This document shows, piece by piece, positions 1 through 7,868 of a stretch of DNA of 17,425 nt. The stretch spans positions 1 through 17,425 of the forward strand of contig JAQWIP010000018.1 of NCBI GenBank assembly GCA_029248825.1, written 5' to 3'. Position 1 is the first letter of the stretch. Every line of letters starts with the position of its first letter. A program made the translations under genes and the position numbers. Under the pieces are notes generated by a model. That model was not told where the DNA came from, did no database searches, and worked only from the letters and a program-made list of their open reading frames with translations. Origin of the DNA: Alphaproteobacteria bacterium. Lineage in GTDB: Bacteria > Pseudomonadota > Alphaproteobacteria > RS24.

Positions 1-150
1 CCCCTCCCAAATAAGCGCCCTTAGGGGATGGGCGCGGCGTTAAGCAATGTCGATGGTAGTGGTAAACTCAATACCTTGGAAACTATCTACCGAGCCATGC
101 AATAGGTCTCTGCTCTTGCCTTGCCGCTAGTGAAATGGCAGGCTTTGCCG

Positions 151-1161
151 ATGATGAAAAAACCAAATTCATCGGCGCAAAAAACCAACGCAAACGACTT
201 CGAGGTTCGAATCGATACGCTTTGCCGTGCGCAATTTGGCGCCCCTGTTACAAATTTGAAACGTCTCTCGGGCGGCGCGAGCCAAGAAAGCTGGCAATTT
301 ATTTGCGATGAAAAAGCTTTCGTTTTGCGGCGCAATCCGGGAGGGCAAAAAACCTCGCAAAACGCCCTGCCCAAAGCCTCCGAAGCGGCCATTATTGACG
401 CCGCCGCCGTCGCCGGAATTGCCGTGCCGCGTGTCTCTTATATATGCACCCCCGCCGACGACATCGGCGAAGCCTATGTCATGGACTTTATTCAGGGCGA
501 GACGATTGCTCGAAAAATTTTACGCGATGCAGAATTCGATGTGGTTCGCCCCAATCTGGCGGCGCAAAGCGGCGAGCTTTTAGCCCGCTTGCATCAGATA
601 GACGTGGCCACCCTGCCCGAGCTGCCCTATAGCGATGCGCAAGGCGAGTTGAAGAAATACGCTGGCTTCTTGCACGCGCATAAACAGCCGCATCCGGTGT
701 TTGAATTGGCCGTCAAATGGCTATCCGATAATTTGCCGGTGGCGCGCGCGCCAGCTTTGGTGCATGGCGACTTTCGCAATGGCAATCTTATGGTCTCGCC
801 CGAAGACGGACTGGTGGCGCTGCTTGATTGGGAGCTGACGCATATTGGCGACCCGATGGAAGACCTCGGCTGGCCGTGCGTGCCGTCTTGGCGATTTGGC
901 CAACATCATTTACCTGTCGGCGGCTTCGGCCAACGAGCGGATTTTTATGCCGCCTATCGCGCCAAGGGCGGCGAGATTGACGAAGCCTCGGCGCGCTTTT
1001 GGGAAATTCTCGGCACCTTAAAATGGGGCATTATGTGCGCCGTGTTGATGAGCAGCACATTCGAAAGCGGCGCCGACGCCTCGGTCGAGCGCGGCTCGAT
1101 TGGTCGGCGGTCATCGGAAACCGAGATTGATTTATTACGTATGTTGTTGGAGCAAGACTGA
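151..1161 (+). CDS. Phosphotransferase family protein (APH/choline-kinase fold, ACAD10/11-like)
   Basis: Predicted cytosolic small-molecule kinase of the aminoglycoside phosphotransferase (APH) superfamily. In a 336-residue product the catalytic loop HGDFRNGN lies at about residues 205-212 (His205, Asp207, Asn211), and the metal-binding LLDWELTHIGDP segment with Asp226 follows. The N-terminal lobe keeps a Gly-rich turn (LSGGASQESW) and an LRRNP strand with basic residues. I prefer ATG at 151 because AGG at 140-142 is spaced 8 bases from it; an in-frame TTG at 121 and ATG at 154 are alternatives. The stop overlaps the next start by one base (TGATG). In Alphaproteobacteria this kinase type commonly sits with acyl-CoA dehydrogenases and DUF6285 proteins, so a role in acyl-CoA or hydroxy-acyl metabolism is inferred, as for the kinase domain of eukaryotic ACAD10/11. 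The substrate is unknown and antibiotic resistance is unlikely. Confidence 0.88.
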   Translation: MMKKPNSSAQKTNANDFEVRIDTLCRAQFGAPVTNLKRLSGGASQESWQFICDEKAFVLRRNPGGQKTSQNALPKASEAAIIDAAAVAGIAVPRVSYICTPADDIGEAYVMDFIQGETIARKILRDAEFDVVRPNLAAQSGELLARLHQIDVATLPELPYSDAQGELKKYAGFLHAHKQPHPVFELAVKWLSDNLPVARAPALVHGDFRNGNLMVSPEDGLVALLDWELTHIGDPMEDLGWPCVPSWRFGQHHLPVGGFGQRADFYAAYRAKGGEIDEASARFWEILGTLKWGIMCAVLMSSTFESGADASVERGSIGRRSSETEIDLLRMLLEQD

Positions 1162-1568
1162 TGCAAGACCGCCCCGCCGCAGAAGATTTACTGGCCGCCG
1201 TGCGCCGCTTTTTAAGCGATACCGCCATGCCAAACTTGCAAGGCCATGCCGCCTTTAGCGCGCGCGTGGCGGGCAATGTGTTGGATATTCTGGCGCGCGA
1301 ATTGGCGCTGGCACCCGGCTTTCAAAAAGCCGAGACCCGGCGTTTGAAAGACCTACTGGATGTCGCGCCAGAAGCGCAAAGCGACTTGCTCGATTTAAAC
1401 CGAGAGTTATGTGACAAAATAGCGTCAGGCGAGATGGATTTATCGACCCCGGGCTTGCGCGACCACCTGATAAAGATCAGCATGGGAAAACTCGCGATAG
1501 ACCAGCCCAAGTATCAGGGATATAAAACCGCGCAGGCAAATGACTGGCCTGAAGAAGAATCGAAATAA
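1161..1568 (+). CDS. DUF6285 domain-containing protein
   Basis: Small (135 aa) helical soluble protein without signal peptide or membrane segment. The N-terminal part (RPAAEDLLAAVRRFLSD, then an LQGHAAFSARVAGNVLDILARE helix broken here for length) matches what I know of the DUF6285 family, whose members are usually encoded directly after an APH-type phosphotransferase. Its start overlaps the kinase stop by one base, so translation is probably coupled and the two proteins may act together. The biochemical role is not known. The C-terminus ends in an acidic, charged tail (DWPEEESK). The family assignment is from recalled pattern rather than a profile search. Confidence 0.8.
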   Translation: MQDRPAAEDLLAAVRRFLSDTAMPNLQGHAAFSARVAGNVLDILARELALAPGFQKAETRRLKDLLDVAPEAQSDLLDLNRELCDKIASGEMDLSTPGLRDHLIKISMGKLAIDQPKYQGYKTAQANDWPEEESK

Positions 1569-1631
1569 GATTTAGACTTCCTGTTCACTTAATGGCTCGC
1601 GTGAGCCGCAGAAAAAGACAAGATCAAACCT

Positions 1632-1730
1632 ATGTATAAAATCATCCTTCCCGTTGTCCTCAGCCTTGCGCTTGCTGGTTGTGGCATTCCCTTTATCGAT
1701 ATTGATATTCCGCTTATTCCAGGAATTTAA
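1632..1730 (+). CDS. Very small lipoprotein (32 aa)
   Basis: ATG at 1632 opens a 32-codon frame ending TAA at 1728-1730. The product has a Lys at position 3, a hydrophobic stretch (IILPVVLSLALAGC) and a clear lipobox LAGC with the acylated Cys at residue 17. Cleavage by signal peptidase II would leave a mature peptide of only 16 residues, rich in Ile, Pro and Asp (GIPFIDIDIPLIPGI after the Cys). The compact signal peptide plus lipobox makes chance unlikely despite the length. There is only a weak purine-rich stretch upstream (1611-1625). The gene lies 63 bases after the DUF6285 stop and converges on the DCC gene, ending 6 bases from it. Similar tiny lipoproteins are common in Alphaproteobacteria; the function is unknown, perhaps a membrane-anchored or entericidin-like peptide. 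Confidence 0.6.
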   Translation: MYKIILPVVLSLALAGCGIPFIDIDIPLIPGI

Positions 1731-1736
1731 TCGCAG

Positions 1737-2111
1737 CTAAATATCGCACGATTGGCGCAAGTATCTTTTGTACAGCCAAGGCGCGATGAGCTGATTATAG
1801 ATTAGGCCGGTTATGTTTCGCATAATCGGCCAATTTATTATGTGCGCTAGATATTTAAACTTCGGCAAGCGCAACCACAGCGCGATAAATGCCTCCACGC
1901 CTTGCAGCATTTCCTCACCCTCATGGGCATGAATGGCGGCCAATAAAGTTTCACGCGAATAACCTTCGGGCAAGGCGCCGCGCGATACGTCTTGGAAGGC
2001 GACATTATCTATCGCGTGGGTTTCCACCATGCGCTGATAGACAGCGACTTCTGGCCCGCACAGCGAGCAGGCGCCGTTGAAATAGACGGTTAAGAATTTT
2101 GCTTTGGCCAT
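1737..2111 (-). CDS. DCC-family (DUF393) thiol-disulfide oxidoreductase-like protein
   Basis: 124-residue protein of the DCC family (DUF393), distant relatives of thioredoxin. The start of the fold is visible: a beta strand (KFLTVYFNG) followed by CSLC with Cys15 and Cys18, the CxxC redox pair, where most members read DGxCxLC; here the preceding residues are NGA. The C-terminal part is hydrophobic and Arg/Tyr-rich (LIAPWLYKRYLR), as often in this family. I place the start at 2111 because the ATG overlaps the upstream TAA by one base (TAATG); the frame is open for another 25 codons, but those would run into the neighbouring gene. Last gene of the minus-strand glmU run. Substrate unknown; cytosolic or peripheral membrane redox role inferred. 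Confidence 0.82.
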   Translation of the reverse strand: MAKAKFLTVYFNGACSLCGPEVAVYQRMVETHAIDNVAFQDVSRGALPEGYSRETLLAAIHAHEGEEMLQGVEAFIALWLRLPKFKYLAHIINWPIMRNITGLIYNQLIAPWLYKRYLRQSCDI

Positions 2112-2341
2112 TAGTTTAACGCATCGCCAGTGGCTTCGGGGTTTCCCTCGCGAAGCGCCACCAAATATTCGATGATTAAATCCCACGCTTGCAAAGCCTC
2201 GACATCGCCTTGCGCGGCAAATTCGGCGGCGCGCAGCGTGGCTACGACTTCGGCGTCCTCGCCATATTGCTGGGTCAGCGTTGCCGCCGCTTGCGCAACG
2301 GTTTCGCGGAGTTTCTTTTGGTCGTCTGTAATCTCATTCAT
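2111..2341 (-). CDS. Hypothetical small helical protein (76 aa)
   Basis: I do not recognise a named family. The 76-residue product is acidic, Ala/Glu-rich and predicted almost wholly alpha-helical (QKKLRETVAQAAATLTQQ, then AEVVATLRAAEFAAQGDVEA), with no signal peptide and no Cys. The ATG at 2341 is chosen because the extension to 2398 would run into the terminal codons of the upstream membrane-protein gene. No strong ribosome-binding site is visible. The one-base stop/start overlap with the DCC gene indicates translational coupling and a shared transcript. The amphipathic helices suggest a protein-protein interaction or helical-bundle role, but this is only inference. Confidence 0.6.
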   Translation of the reverse strand: MNEITDDQKKLRETVAQAAATLTQQYGEDAEVVATLRAAEFAAQGDVEALQAWDLIIEYLVALREGNPEATGDALN

Positions 2342-2384
2342 GACAGTTACATAGGCCGCTTGGCGCGGATGGAAACCCCTTGGC

Positions 2385-2753
2385 TTAAGATATGCCAAGC
2401 CAAGCCAATACTGCCGTCAAGCCCATCAAATAAGCGCCCGGCATTTTCAACAGAGCTTTATGGCTTCCAAGCCCGAGAAAAATAAACAGAAGCGCGCCAA
2501 GGAGATTTACCGCGAGGATAGGATAAGTCGCGATAGCGAATTCGGGGTTATAAGCGACATAAGCCAAGCCGACGGCACTGACAAAAAGGAAAATCGTAAA
2601 TATGTGCCAACTGACAAGACTGAGCGATTTGCTTAAAGGTTCCAAATCACTCTGGTTTACATTGCCGATATATTTTATGTGACCCGCAATTGCATGGAAT
2701 AACATGCCTACGAAGGCGAGCAGAGCGCCAGCCATTAAGAACCAAAACGCCAT
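2385..2753 (-). CDS. Four-helix inner-membrane protein, unknown function
   Basis: 122-residue very hydrophobic protein with four likely membrane helices at about residues 3-24, 46-66, 74-93 and 100-120. Short polar loops include a conserved-looking HAIAGHIKYIGNV segment after helix 1 (His20, His25). No signal peptide apart from the first helix. A good Shine-Dalgarno GGAGG (2761-2765 on the complementary strand) lies 7 bases before the ATG and fixes the start. It begins 27 bases after the glmS stop and is probably cotranscribed with glmU-glmS. I cannot name a family; small transporters or membrane accessory proteins look like this. Confidence 0.7.
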   Translation of the reverse strand: MAFWFLMAGALLAFVGMLFHAIAGHIKYIGNVNQSDLEPLSKSLSLVSWHIFTIFLFVSAVGLAYVAYNPEFAIATYPILAVNLLGALLFIFLGLGSHKALLKMPGAYLMGLTAVLAWLGIS

Positions 2754-2780
2754 TTATTTTCCTCCAATCGGAACCGAAAC

Positions 2781-4613
2781 CTATTCCACCGTCACCGACT
2801 TGGCCAGATTGCGCGGCTGGTCGACATCGGTGCCTTTGGTGACAGCAGCATAATAGGCCAGCAATTGCAATGGCAACGCATAGAGCATCGGCGTGATGAA
2901 TGGATCTAACTCGGGCAAAGCAATCGTCGCCATACAGCCTTCGCCGGCTTTTTCAATGCCTGCCGCACTGCCTAGCATGACAACCTGACCGCCGCGCGCC
3001 ATGACTTCTTGCATGTTGGAAATCGTCTTTTCAAACAGCTCATCATCGGGTGCAATGGTGATGATGGGAACGCTCTCATCGACCAAGGCAATCGAGCCGT
3101 GTTTCAATTCTCCCGCAGCAAAACCTTCGGCGTGAATATAGGAAATCTCTTTCAGCTTCAGCGCGCCTTCTAAGGCCAAGGGATACATGGTCGCGCGGCC
3201 AATGAACAAAGCGCTGGTCGTATCGGCAAAGCCTTTGGCAATCTCTCTAATGCGTTCTTCGCAAGCAAAAACATCATTGGCGAGGCGCGGCGTGGTTAGC
3301 AATAGGTCACACAGACGCCCTTCTTCGGCGGCGTCCATCGTGCCTTTCACGCGGCCAATGCCAATGGCCAAAGTGGCCAGAGTGGCCAATTGCGCGGTGA
3401 AGGCTTTGGTCGAAGCCACGCCAATTTCGGGGCCCGCATAGGTTGGGAAGGTGACATCCACTTCGCGGCAAATCGAGCTTTCAGGCACATTGACCACGCC
3501 AATGGTTTGCAGCCCATGCGCTTTGCAATGATGCAGCGCCGCCAGCGTGTCCGCCGTCTCGCCCGATTGCGAAACAAACACGGCGAGGCAATCTTTATCC
3601 ATCGGTGCATCTCGATAGCGAAACTCGGAAGCAATATCGATACTGGCCGGAATGCGCGCATAGCGTTCAATCCAATTGCGCGCGATTTGTGCCGCAAAAT
3701 ACGCCGTGCCGCAGGCCACCAAAATCACCCGATTGATTTTGTTGAAATCGAGCTGGTTCTCCGGCAGCAAAACAGCGCGCGCTTCGGGGGCAATATATTG
3801 CCCAAAAGTGCGCGAGAGAACCTCTGGCTGCTCGTGAATTTCTTTCGCCATAAAATGACGATAATTGCCCTTATCGACCATAGCGGCCGAAGCATCCACG
3901 GTCTCGAAGGGGCGGTTTACTTCTTGCTCATAGCCGTCTGCCAGCGCGAAAATTTGCGCCCCTTCGCGCGTTAAAATCGCCCAATCGCCATCTTTCAAAT
4001 AGCAAACCTGATTGGTAAATGGCGCCAAGGCAAAAGCATCCGAGCCTAAAAACATCTCGCCCTCGCCCATGCCCAAAGCCAGCGGACTGCCTTTGCGCGC
4101 GGCGATAATTTTATCGTCTTGCCCCTCGACAATCATCGCAATCGCATAAGCGCCTTCGAGGCTGGCGAAAGTATCCGCCGCAGCTTTTTTAATATCGCCA
4201 CTGGCCGCCAGATTTTGCGAAAACAAATGCGCCACAACTTCCGTGTCCGTGTCGGAGGTAAAGCTGGCGCCATCGGCAATTAGCTTTTGCTTCAGCTCTT
4301 TATAATTTTCAATAATGCCATTATGCACCACCGCCACATGCTCGCCACGATGCGGATGCGCATTGGCTTTAGTGGCCGGCCCATGGGTGGCCCACCGCGT
4401 GTGGCCAATGCCGAGATTGCCGCTCAAAGGCCGCGCTTGCATTTCTTGGCGCAGCGCCCCTAGCTTGCCCTCGGCGCGACGGCGCACAATCGCGCCTTCC
4501 ATCAGCGTGGCAATGCCGGCGCTATCATAGCCGCGATACTCGAGCCGCTTGAGGCCATCGAAAACCCGTTGACCAACATCTTGCGTTCCGACAACGCCAA
4601 TAATTCCGCACAT
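2781..4613 (-). CDS. glmS: Glutamine--fructose-6-phosphate aminotransferase (isomerizing)
   Basis: Makes glucosamine-6-phosphate from fructose-6-phosphate and glutamine, the committing step to UDP-GlcNAc for peptidoglycan and lipopolysaccharide. The 610-residue length is normal. The protein starts MCGIIGVVG, so Cys2 becomes the N-terminal nucleophile of the class-II glutamine amidotransferase domain (about 2-225), which also shows HTRWATHG and NGIIEN motifs. Two SIS sugar-isomerase domains follow (about 285-425 and 455-600), with SQSGETADT phosphate-binding residues and the HAEGFAAGELKHG segment. The C-terminus NLAKSVTVE is the typical active-site tail. An upstream extension to 4775 is open but would overlap glmU and displace Cys2, so ATG at 4613 is the start. 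It lies one base after the glmU stop. No glmS ribozyme is expected or seen here. Confidence 0.98.
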   Translation of the reverse strand: MCGIIGVVGTQDVGQRVFDGLKRLEYRGYDSAGIATLMEGAIVRRRAEGKLGALRQEMQARPLSGNLGIGHTRWATHGPATKANAHPHRGEHVAVVHNGIIENYKELKQKLIADGASFTSDTDTEVVAHLFSQNLAASGDIKKAAADTFASLEGAYAIAMIVEGQDDKIIAARKGSPLALGMGEGEMFLGSDAFALAPFTNQVCYLKDGDWAILTREGAQIFALADGYEQEVNRPFETVDASAAMVDKGNYRHFMAKEIHEQPEVLSRTFGQYIAPEARAVLLPENQLDFNKINRVILVACGTAYFAAQIARNWIERYARIPASIDIASEFRYRDAPMDKDCLAVFVSQSGETADTLAALHHCKAHGLQTIGVVNVPESSICREVDVTFPTYAGPEIGVASTKAFTAQLATLATLAIGIGRVKGTMDAAEEGRLCDLLLTTPRLANDVFACEERIREIAKGFADTTSALFIGRATMYPLALEGALKLKEISYIHAEGFAAGELKHGSIALVDESVPIITIAPDDELFEKTISNMQEVMARGGQVVMLGSAAGIEKAGEGCMATIALPELDPFITPMLYALPLQLLAYYAAVTKGTDVDQPRNLAKSVTVE

Positions 4614-4614
4614 A

Positions 4615-5958
4615 TTATTTGTCCTTCTTGGTGTTGGATTTTTTAAACTTCGCGCCCCAGCCAGCAATCTCGCGCGCTGGCGCCCGGGTGACCACCAAAG
4701 CATCGTCCGGCACATCCTTGGAGATGGCCGAGCCCGAGCCGAGATACGCGCCTTTGCCAATCGTGACCGGCGCAATCAGCGAGGAGTTGGAGCCGATAAA
4801 AGCGCCCTCGCCTATCTTGGTGATATGTTTGTTATAGCCATCATAATTGCAGGTAATCGTGCCAGCGCCAATGTTCACTTCCATGCCCAATTCGGCATCG
4901 CCGATATAAGACAGATGGCTGATTTTCGCGCCCTTGCCGATGATGGATTTTTTGGTCTCGACGAAATTGCCAATTTTGGCCTCATCGCCCACTTGGGTGC
5001 CGGGGCGCAGGCGCGCATAGGGGCCAATTTGCGCCGCCTTGCCAATGCGCACACCTTCTAAATGCGTGAAAGCTTTGATCACCGTGCCAGCCGCAATCGA
5101 AACGCCGACATTGATTTTCACATTCGGCTCTAATACGACATCGGCTTCTATCTTTGTGTCATAACTCAAGAACACGCTATCGGGGTCTTGCATGCCAACG
5201 CCCGCTTCGAGGAACGATTGGCGCAAACGTTTTTGCATCAGCCCTTCGGCTTTGGCTTGTCCGGCGCGGCTATCGACGCCCATCGTGTCTTCGGGACTGG
5301 CCATTACCAATCCGGTGCTGGCGCCATCTTCCGAGGCTAGCCGCACGAGGTCGGGCAGATAATATTCGCCTTGTGCATTGTCATTATTTAGCTGCGGCAG
5401 ATATTTGGCCAAAGCCGTCTGGCTTAGCGCCATCGCGCCGCCATTGCACAGGCTGATTTCGCGCGTGGCGGCATCGGCGTCTTTAAACTCGATTATTTGC
5501 GTCGGCGTTTGCCCTTGCAAAACAATGCGCCCGTAAGCGGCGCCATCTTCTGGTTCAAAGCCCAAGACGGCTAACTCGGCGCTATGGCCAGCTAATTCGG
5601 CCAGAACTTCGGCGCGCATTAAAGGCGTGTCGCCAAACATAACGACGAGGCGTTGGTGTTTTTGCGACGCCTCAAAAGCGGCGGCCACCGCATCGCCTGT
5701 GCCTAATTGTTCGACCTGAAGGCAATGCGTCAACGCGCCCTCTAAGCTATCGGCATAGGCGCGCACATCGTCTTGCTCGGGCGAAGTCACCAGTAAAATT
5801 TCCGCCGCTCCGGCTTGGCGCGCGGCAGAAATCGCATGGCCGAGCATCGGACGGCCAGCTATCTCGTGCAGCACTTTGGGCAAAGCCGAACGCATGCGCG
5901 TTCCCTTGCCAGCGGCAAGAACAATCGCCCCAAATGGAGTGGTGCTGGATGTGCTCAT
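4615..5958 (-). CDS. glmU: Bifunctional UDP-N-acetylglucosamine diphosphorylase / glucosamine-1-phosphate N-acetyltransferase
   Basis: Carries out the last two steps to UDP-GlcNAc: acetylation of glucosamine-1-phosphate and uridylylation. The N-terminal nucleotidyltransferase domain (about 8-230) has the signature LAAGKGTRMRSALPKVL at residues 14-30 and EQLGTGDA near 83-90. The C-terminal half is a left-handed beta-helix of hexapeptide repeats with the catalytic His348 in KISHLSYIGD and the NIGAGTITCNYDG turn. The end is Lys-rich, as in many GlmU proteins. Length 447 is usual. ATG at 5958 is preceded by AAAGGG (5968-5973 on the complement, spacing 9). It is the first gene of the glmU-glmS run, 96 bases after the acyl-CoA dehydrogenase stop, where a promoter of its own may lie. 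Confidence 0.97.
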   Translation of the reverse strand: MSTSSTTPFGAIVLAAGKGTRMRSALPKVLHEIAGRPMLGHAISAARQAGAAEILLVTSPEQDDVRAYADSLEGALTHCLQVEQLGTGDAVAAAFEASQKHQRLVVMFGDTPLMRAEVLAELAGHSAELAVLGFEPEDGAAYGRIVLQGQTPTQIIEFKDADAATREISLCNGGAMALSQTALAKYLPQLNNDNAQGEYYLPDLVRLASEDGASTGLVMASPEDTMGVDSRAGQAKAEGLMQKRLRQSFLEAGVGMQDPDSVFLSYDTKIEADVVLEPNVKINVGVSIAAGTVIKAFTHLEGVRIGKAAQIGPYARLRPGTQVGDEAKIGNFVETKKSIIGKGAKISHLSYIGDAELGMEVNIGAGTITCNYDGYNKHITKIGEGAFIGSNSSLIAPVTIGKGAYLGSGSAISKDVPDDALVVTRAPAREIAGWGAKFKKSNTKKDK

Positions 5959-5995
5959 AACAAAGCGCCCTTTCTAACAAACCCTCAATATCAGG

Positions 5996-6031
5996 CTTAT
6001 ATACGAGGCGTTGCTAGAAAGCTGAAATCAA
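5996..6031 (-). promoter_or_regulatory. Possible glmU operon promoter
   Basis: The 96-base gap between the acyl-CoA dehydrogenase stop and glmU is AT-richer than its flanks and contains a TATATA box at 5998-6003, readable on the minus strand, about 40 bases before the glmU ATG. A TTTCAG element 18 bases upstream of it is only a poor -35 match. No T-tract terminator for the dehydrogenase is visible; a short CGTAA/TTACG inverted repeat lies at 6041-6052. The call rests on position and the -10-like box only. Confidence 0.25.
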
Positions 6032-6054
6032 ACAGTTTTGCGTAATGTTACGGC

Positions 6055-7827
6055 TTAGCTGGCGAGCGCGTCCAAGCCAATGTCTTCCAACATGGCATTG
6101 CCCGCTTTTACCGCATCCGACAGACCGCCCACGGCAGACAGAAGATTATGCGCGTAGAATTGCGCCGATGCGGTTTTGCGTTGCGCAAAATTCGGCTCGA
6201 CATCCTGCGTGGTCACGCCATGCGCGCCGCGCGCCAAATAATGGCACCCCGCCACGAGGCCGAACAGGCGCAAATAAGGCGTCGCACCCGCCAACACATC
6301 GAGCGAGCCTTTTTGAGCCAGCACCCAATCTGTCGTCTCTTGCAAGACATCAATCGAGGCCGACAATCGCTCGGCGATATCGACCAATACGGGGCTGTTG
6401 GATTGGCGGCATGTCTCGGCCGTCTCGCGCATTTCGTCCATATAATCGGCCACAACCGACCCGTTGCCGAGCGGCAATTTGCGCCCCACTAAGTCCATGG
6501 CTTGAATGCCGTTGGTGCCTTCGTAAATCGTCAAGATACGCGCATCGCGCACATGCTGCGCCGCGCCGGTTTCTTCGACAAACCCCATGCCGCCATGCAC
6601 TTGCACGCCGATGGCCGCCACTTCATTGGCGATATCCGTGCTGAAAGCTTTCGATATCGGCGTGAGCAAATCATTTTTGGCGCGCGCGGCTTCATCGCCC
6701 GTGGCTTCGGCGATATCGGCCATCACACCGTTTTCATAGCAAATCGCGCGCGAGGCATCGGTTAAGGCGCGCATGGTCAACAACATGCGGCGCACGTCTG
6801 GATGCTGGATAATCGACACGGCGTCATTGTCGTCTTTGCCGGCACCCGGGGCGCGACCTTGTTTGCGCTCAAGCGCATAAGCCAGCGCATGTTGCGTGGC
6901 GGCTTCGGCGACCCCCACACCTTGCAAGCCAACGTGCAGACGCGCATTATTCATCATGGTGAACATACAAGCCATGCCGCGATTTTCAGCGCCGACCAAC
7001 CAGCCGACTGCGCCGTCATTTTCGCCAAAGGCCATGACACACGTCGGGCTGGCGTGAATGCCGAGTTTGTCTTCCAAGCCGATGCATTTCACGTCATTGC
7101 GATCGCCCAAGGAGCCATCGTCGTTGACAAAGAATTTCGGCACGACAAAAAGCGAGATGCCTTTGGTGCCTTCGGGCGCGCCCGGTGAGCGCGCCAAAAC
7201 CAGATGGACAATATTATCGACCATGTCGTGGTCGCCATAGGTAATGTAAATTTTCGTGCCGGTGATTTTATACGAGCCATCGTCTTGCGGCTCGGCTTTG
7301 GCGCGAATATTGCCAACGTCAGAGCCGGCATGCGGCTCGGTCAAATTCATTGTCGCCGACCATTCGCCCGACACCACACGGTGCAGATATTTTTCTTTCT
7401 GCTCGTCCGAGGCATGCGCCGCCAAAGCTTCCATGCCGCCGTTCGACAACATGGGGCAGAGCTGAAATCCAATATTGGAATTCATCATCTCGGTAACCGC
7501 ATTCGACAAAGACAAGGGCAAGCCTTGGCCGCCATAGGCACTTGGCGCGGCCAAAGTTGGCCAGCCGCCTTCGACATATTTTGTGTAGGCCTGTTTAAAG
7601 CTCTCGGGAACCTGCACCCCATCGTCGGTCAATTGGCACCCCTGTTGGTCGCCGTCCCAACTGGCGGGCGCAATCACATCATTGGCCAATTTGGCGGCTT
7701 CGCCCAAAATCGCATCTAGCAAATCATCGGATAGGTCTTCAAATTTGCCGCTGTCGATTAAGCGTTGAAAGCCCGCCTCTTGCATGAGTGCGAATTGAAT
7801 TTCTGTGGTCGGTGCGCAATAAGCCAT
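6055..7827 (-). CDS. Acyl-CoA dehydrogenase, long DmdC-type (3-methylmercaptopropionyl-CoA dehydrogenase-like)
   Basis: FAD-dependent acyl-CoA dehydrogenase of about 590 residues, longer than the usual 380-400, with the extra C-terminal domain seen in the DmdC family and related long enzymes. The N-terminal helical domain is followed by the FAD/substrate strand segment MNLTEPHAGSDVG (160-172) and KITGTKIYIT (187-196). The catalytic base is probably Glu436 in TIYEGTNGIQAMDLVGRK, exactly where DmdC/short-chain enzymes have it. It oxidises an acyl-CoA to the trans-2-enoyl-CoA and passes electrons to ETF. DmdC acts on 3-methylmercaptopropionyl-CoA from DMSP, but many paralogues of this architecture use other acyl-CoAs, so no symbol is given. 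A strong ribosome-binding site (GAGGGAG, 7834-7840 complement) lies 6 bases before ATG. A crotonase is encoded divergently nearby. Confidence 0.9.
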   Translation of the reverse strand: MAYCAPTTEIQFALMQEAGFQRLIDSGKFEDLSDDLLDAILGEAAKLANDVIAPASWDGDQQGCQLTDDGVQVPESFKQAYTKYVEGGWPTLAAPSAYGGQGLPLSLSNAVTEMMNSNIGFQLCPMLSNGGMEALAAHASDEQKEKYLHRVVSGEWSATMNLTEPHAGSDVGNIRAKAEPQDDGSYKITGTKIYITYGDHDMVDNIVHLVLARSPGAPEGTKGISLFVVPKFFVNDDGSLGDRNDVKCIGLEDKLGIHASPTCVMAFGENDGAVGWLVGAENRGMACMFTMMNNARLHVGLQGVGVAEAATQHALAYALERKQGRAPGAGKDDNDAVSIIQHPDVRRMLLTMRALTDASRAICYENGVMADIAEATGDEAARAKNDLLTPISKAFSTDIANEVAAIGVQVHGGMGFVEETGAAQHVRDARILTIYEGTNGIQAMDLVGRKLPLGNGSVVADYMDEMRETAETCRQSNSPVLVDIAERLSASIDVLQETTDWVLAQKGSLDVLAGATPYLRLFGLVAGCHYLARGAHGVTTQDVEPNFAQRKTASAQFYAHNLLSAVGGLSDAVKAGNAMLEDIGLDALAS

Positions 7828-7868
7828 GACAATCTCCCTCGATTGCCTCTAAACTATGCCAGACGGCC

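Noticed and set aside
15..35. Hairpin GCGCCC / GGGCGC near the window start
   Set aside because: Could be the terminator of an upstream gene, but there is no T-run and no gene end in view to support it.
28..105. 25-codon plus-strand frame before the phosphotransferase gene
   Set aside because: Short, no ribosome-binding site or recognisable pattern; an in-frame stop precedes it at 22-24, so it is not the end of a gene from outside the window either.
1594..1607. Hairpin GGCTC-GCGT-GAGCC after the DUF6285 gene
   Set aside because: Only 5 bp with no T-run on either side; too weak to call a terminator.
3390..3974. 194-codon open frame antisense to glmS
   Set aside because: Shadow of glmS; composition-driven and without start signal.
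2614..4614. glmS ribozyme or leader riboswitch
   Set aside because: glmS begins one base after the glmU stop, leaving no leader, and such ribozymes belong to Gram-positive bacteria.
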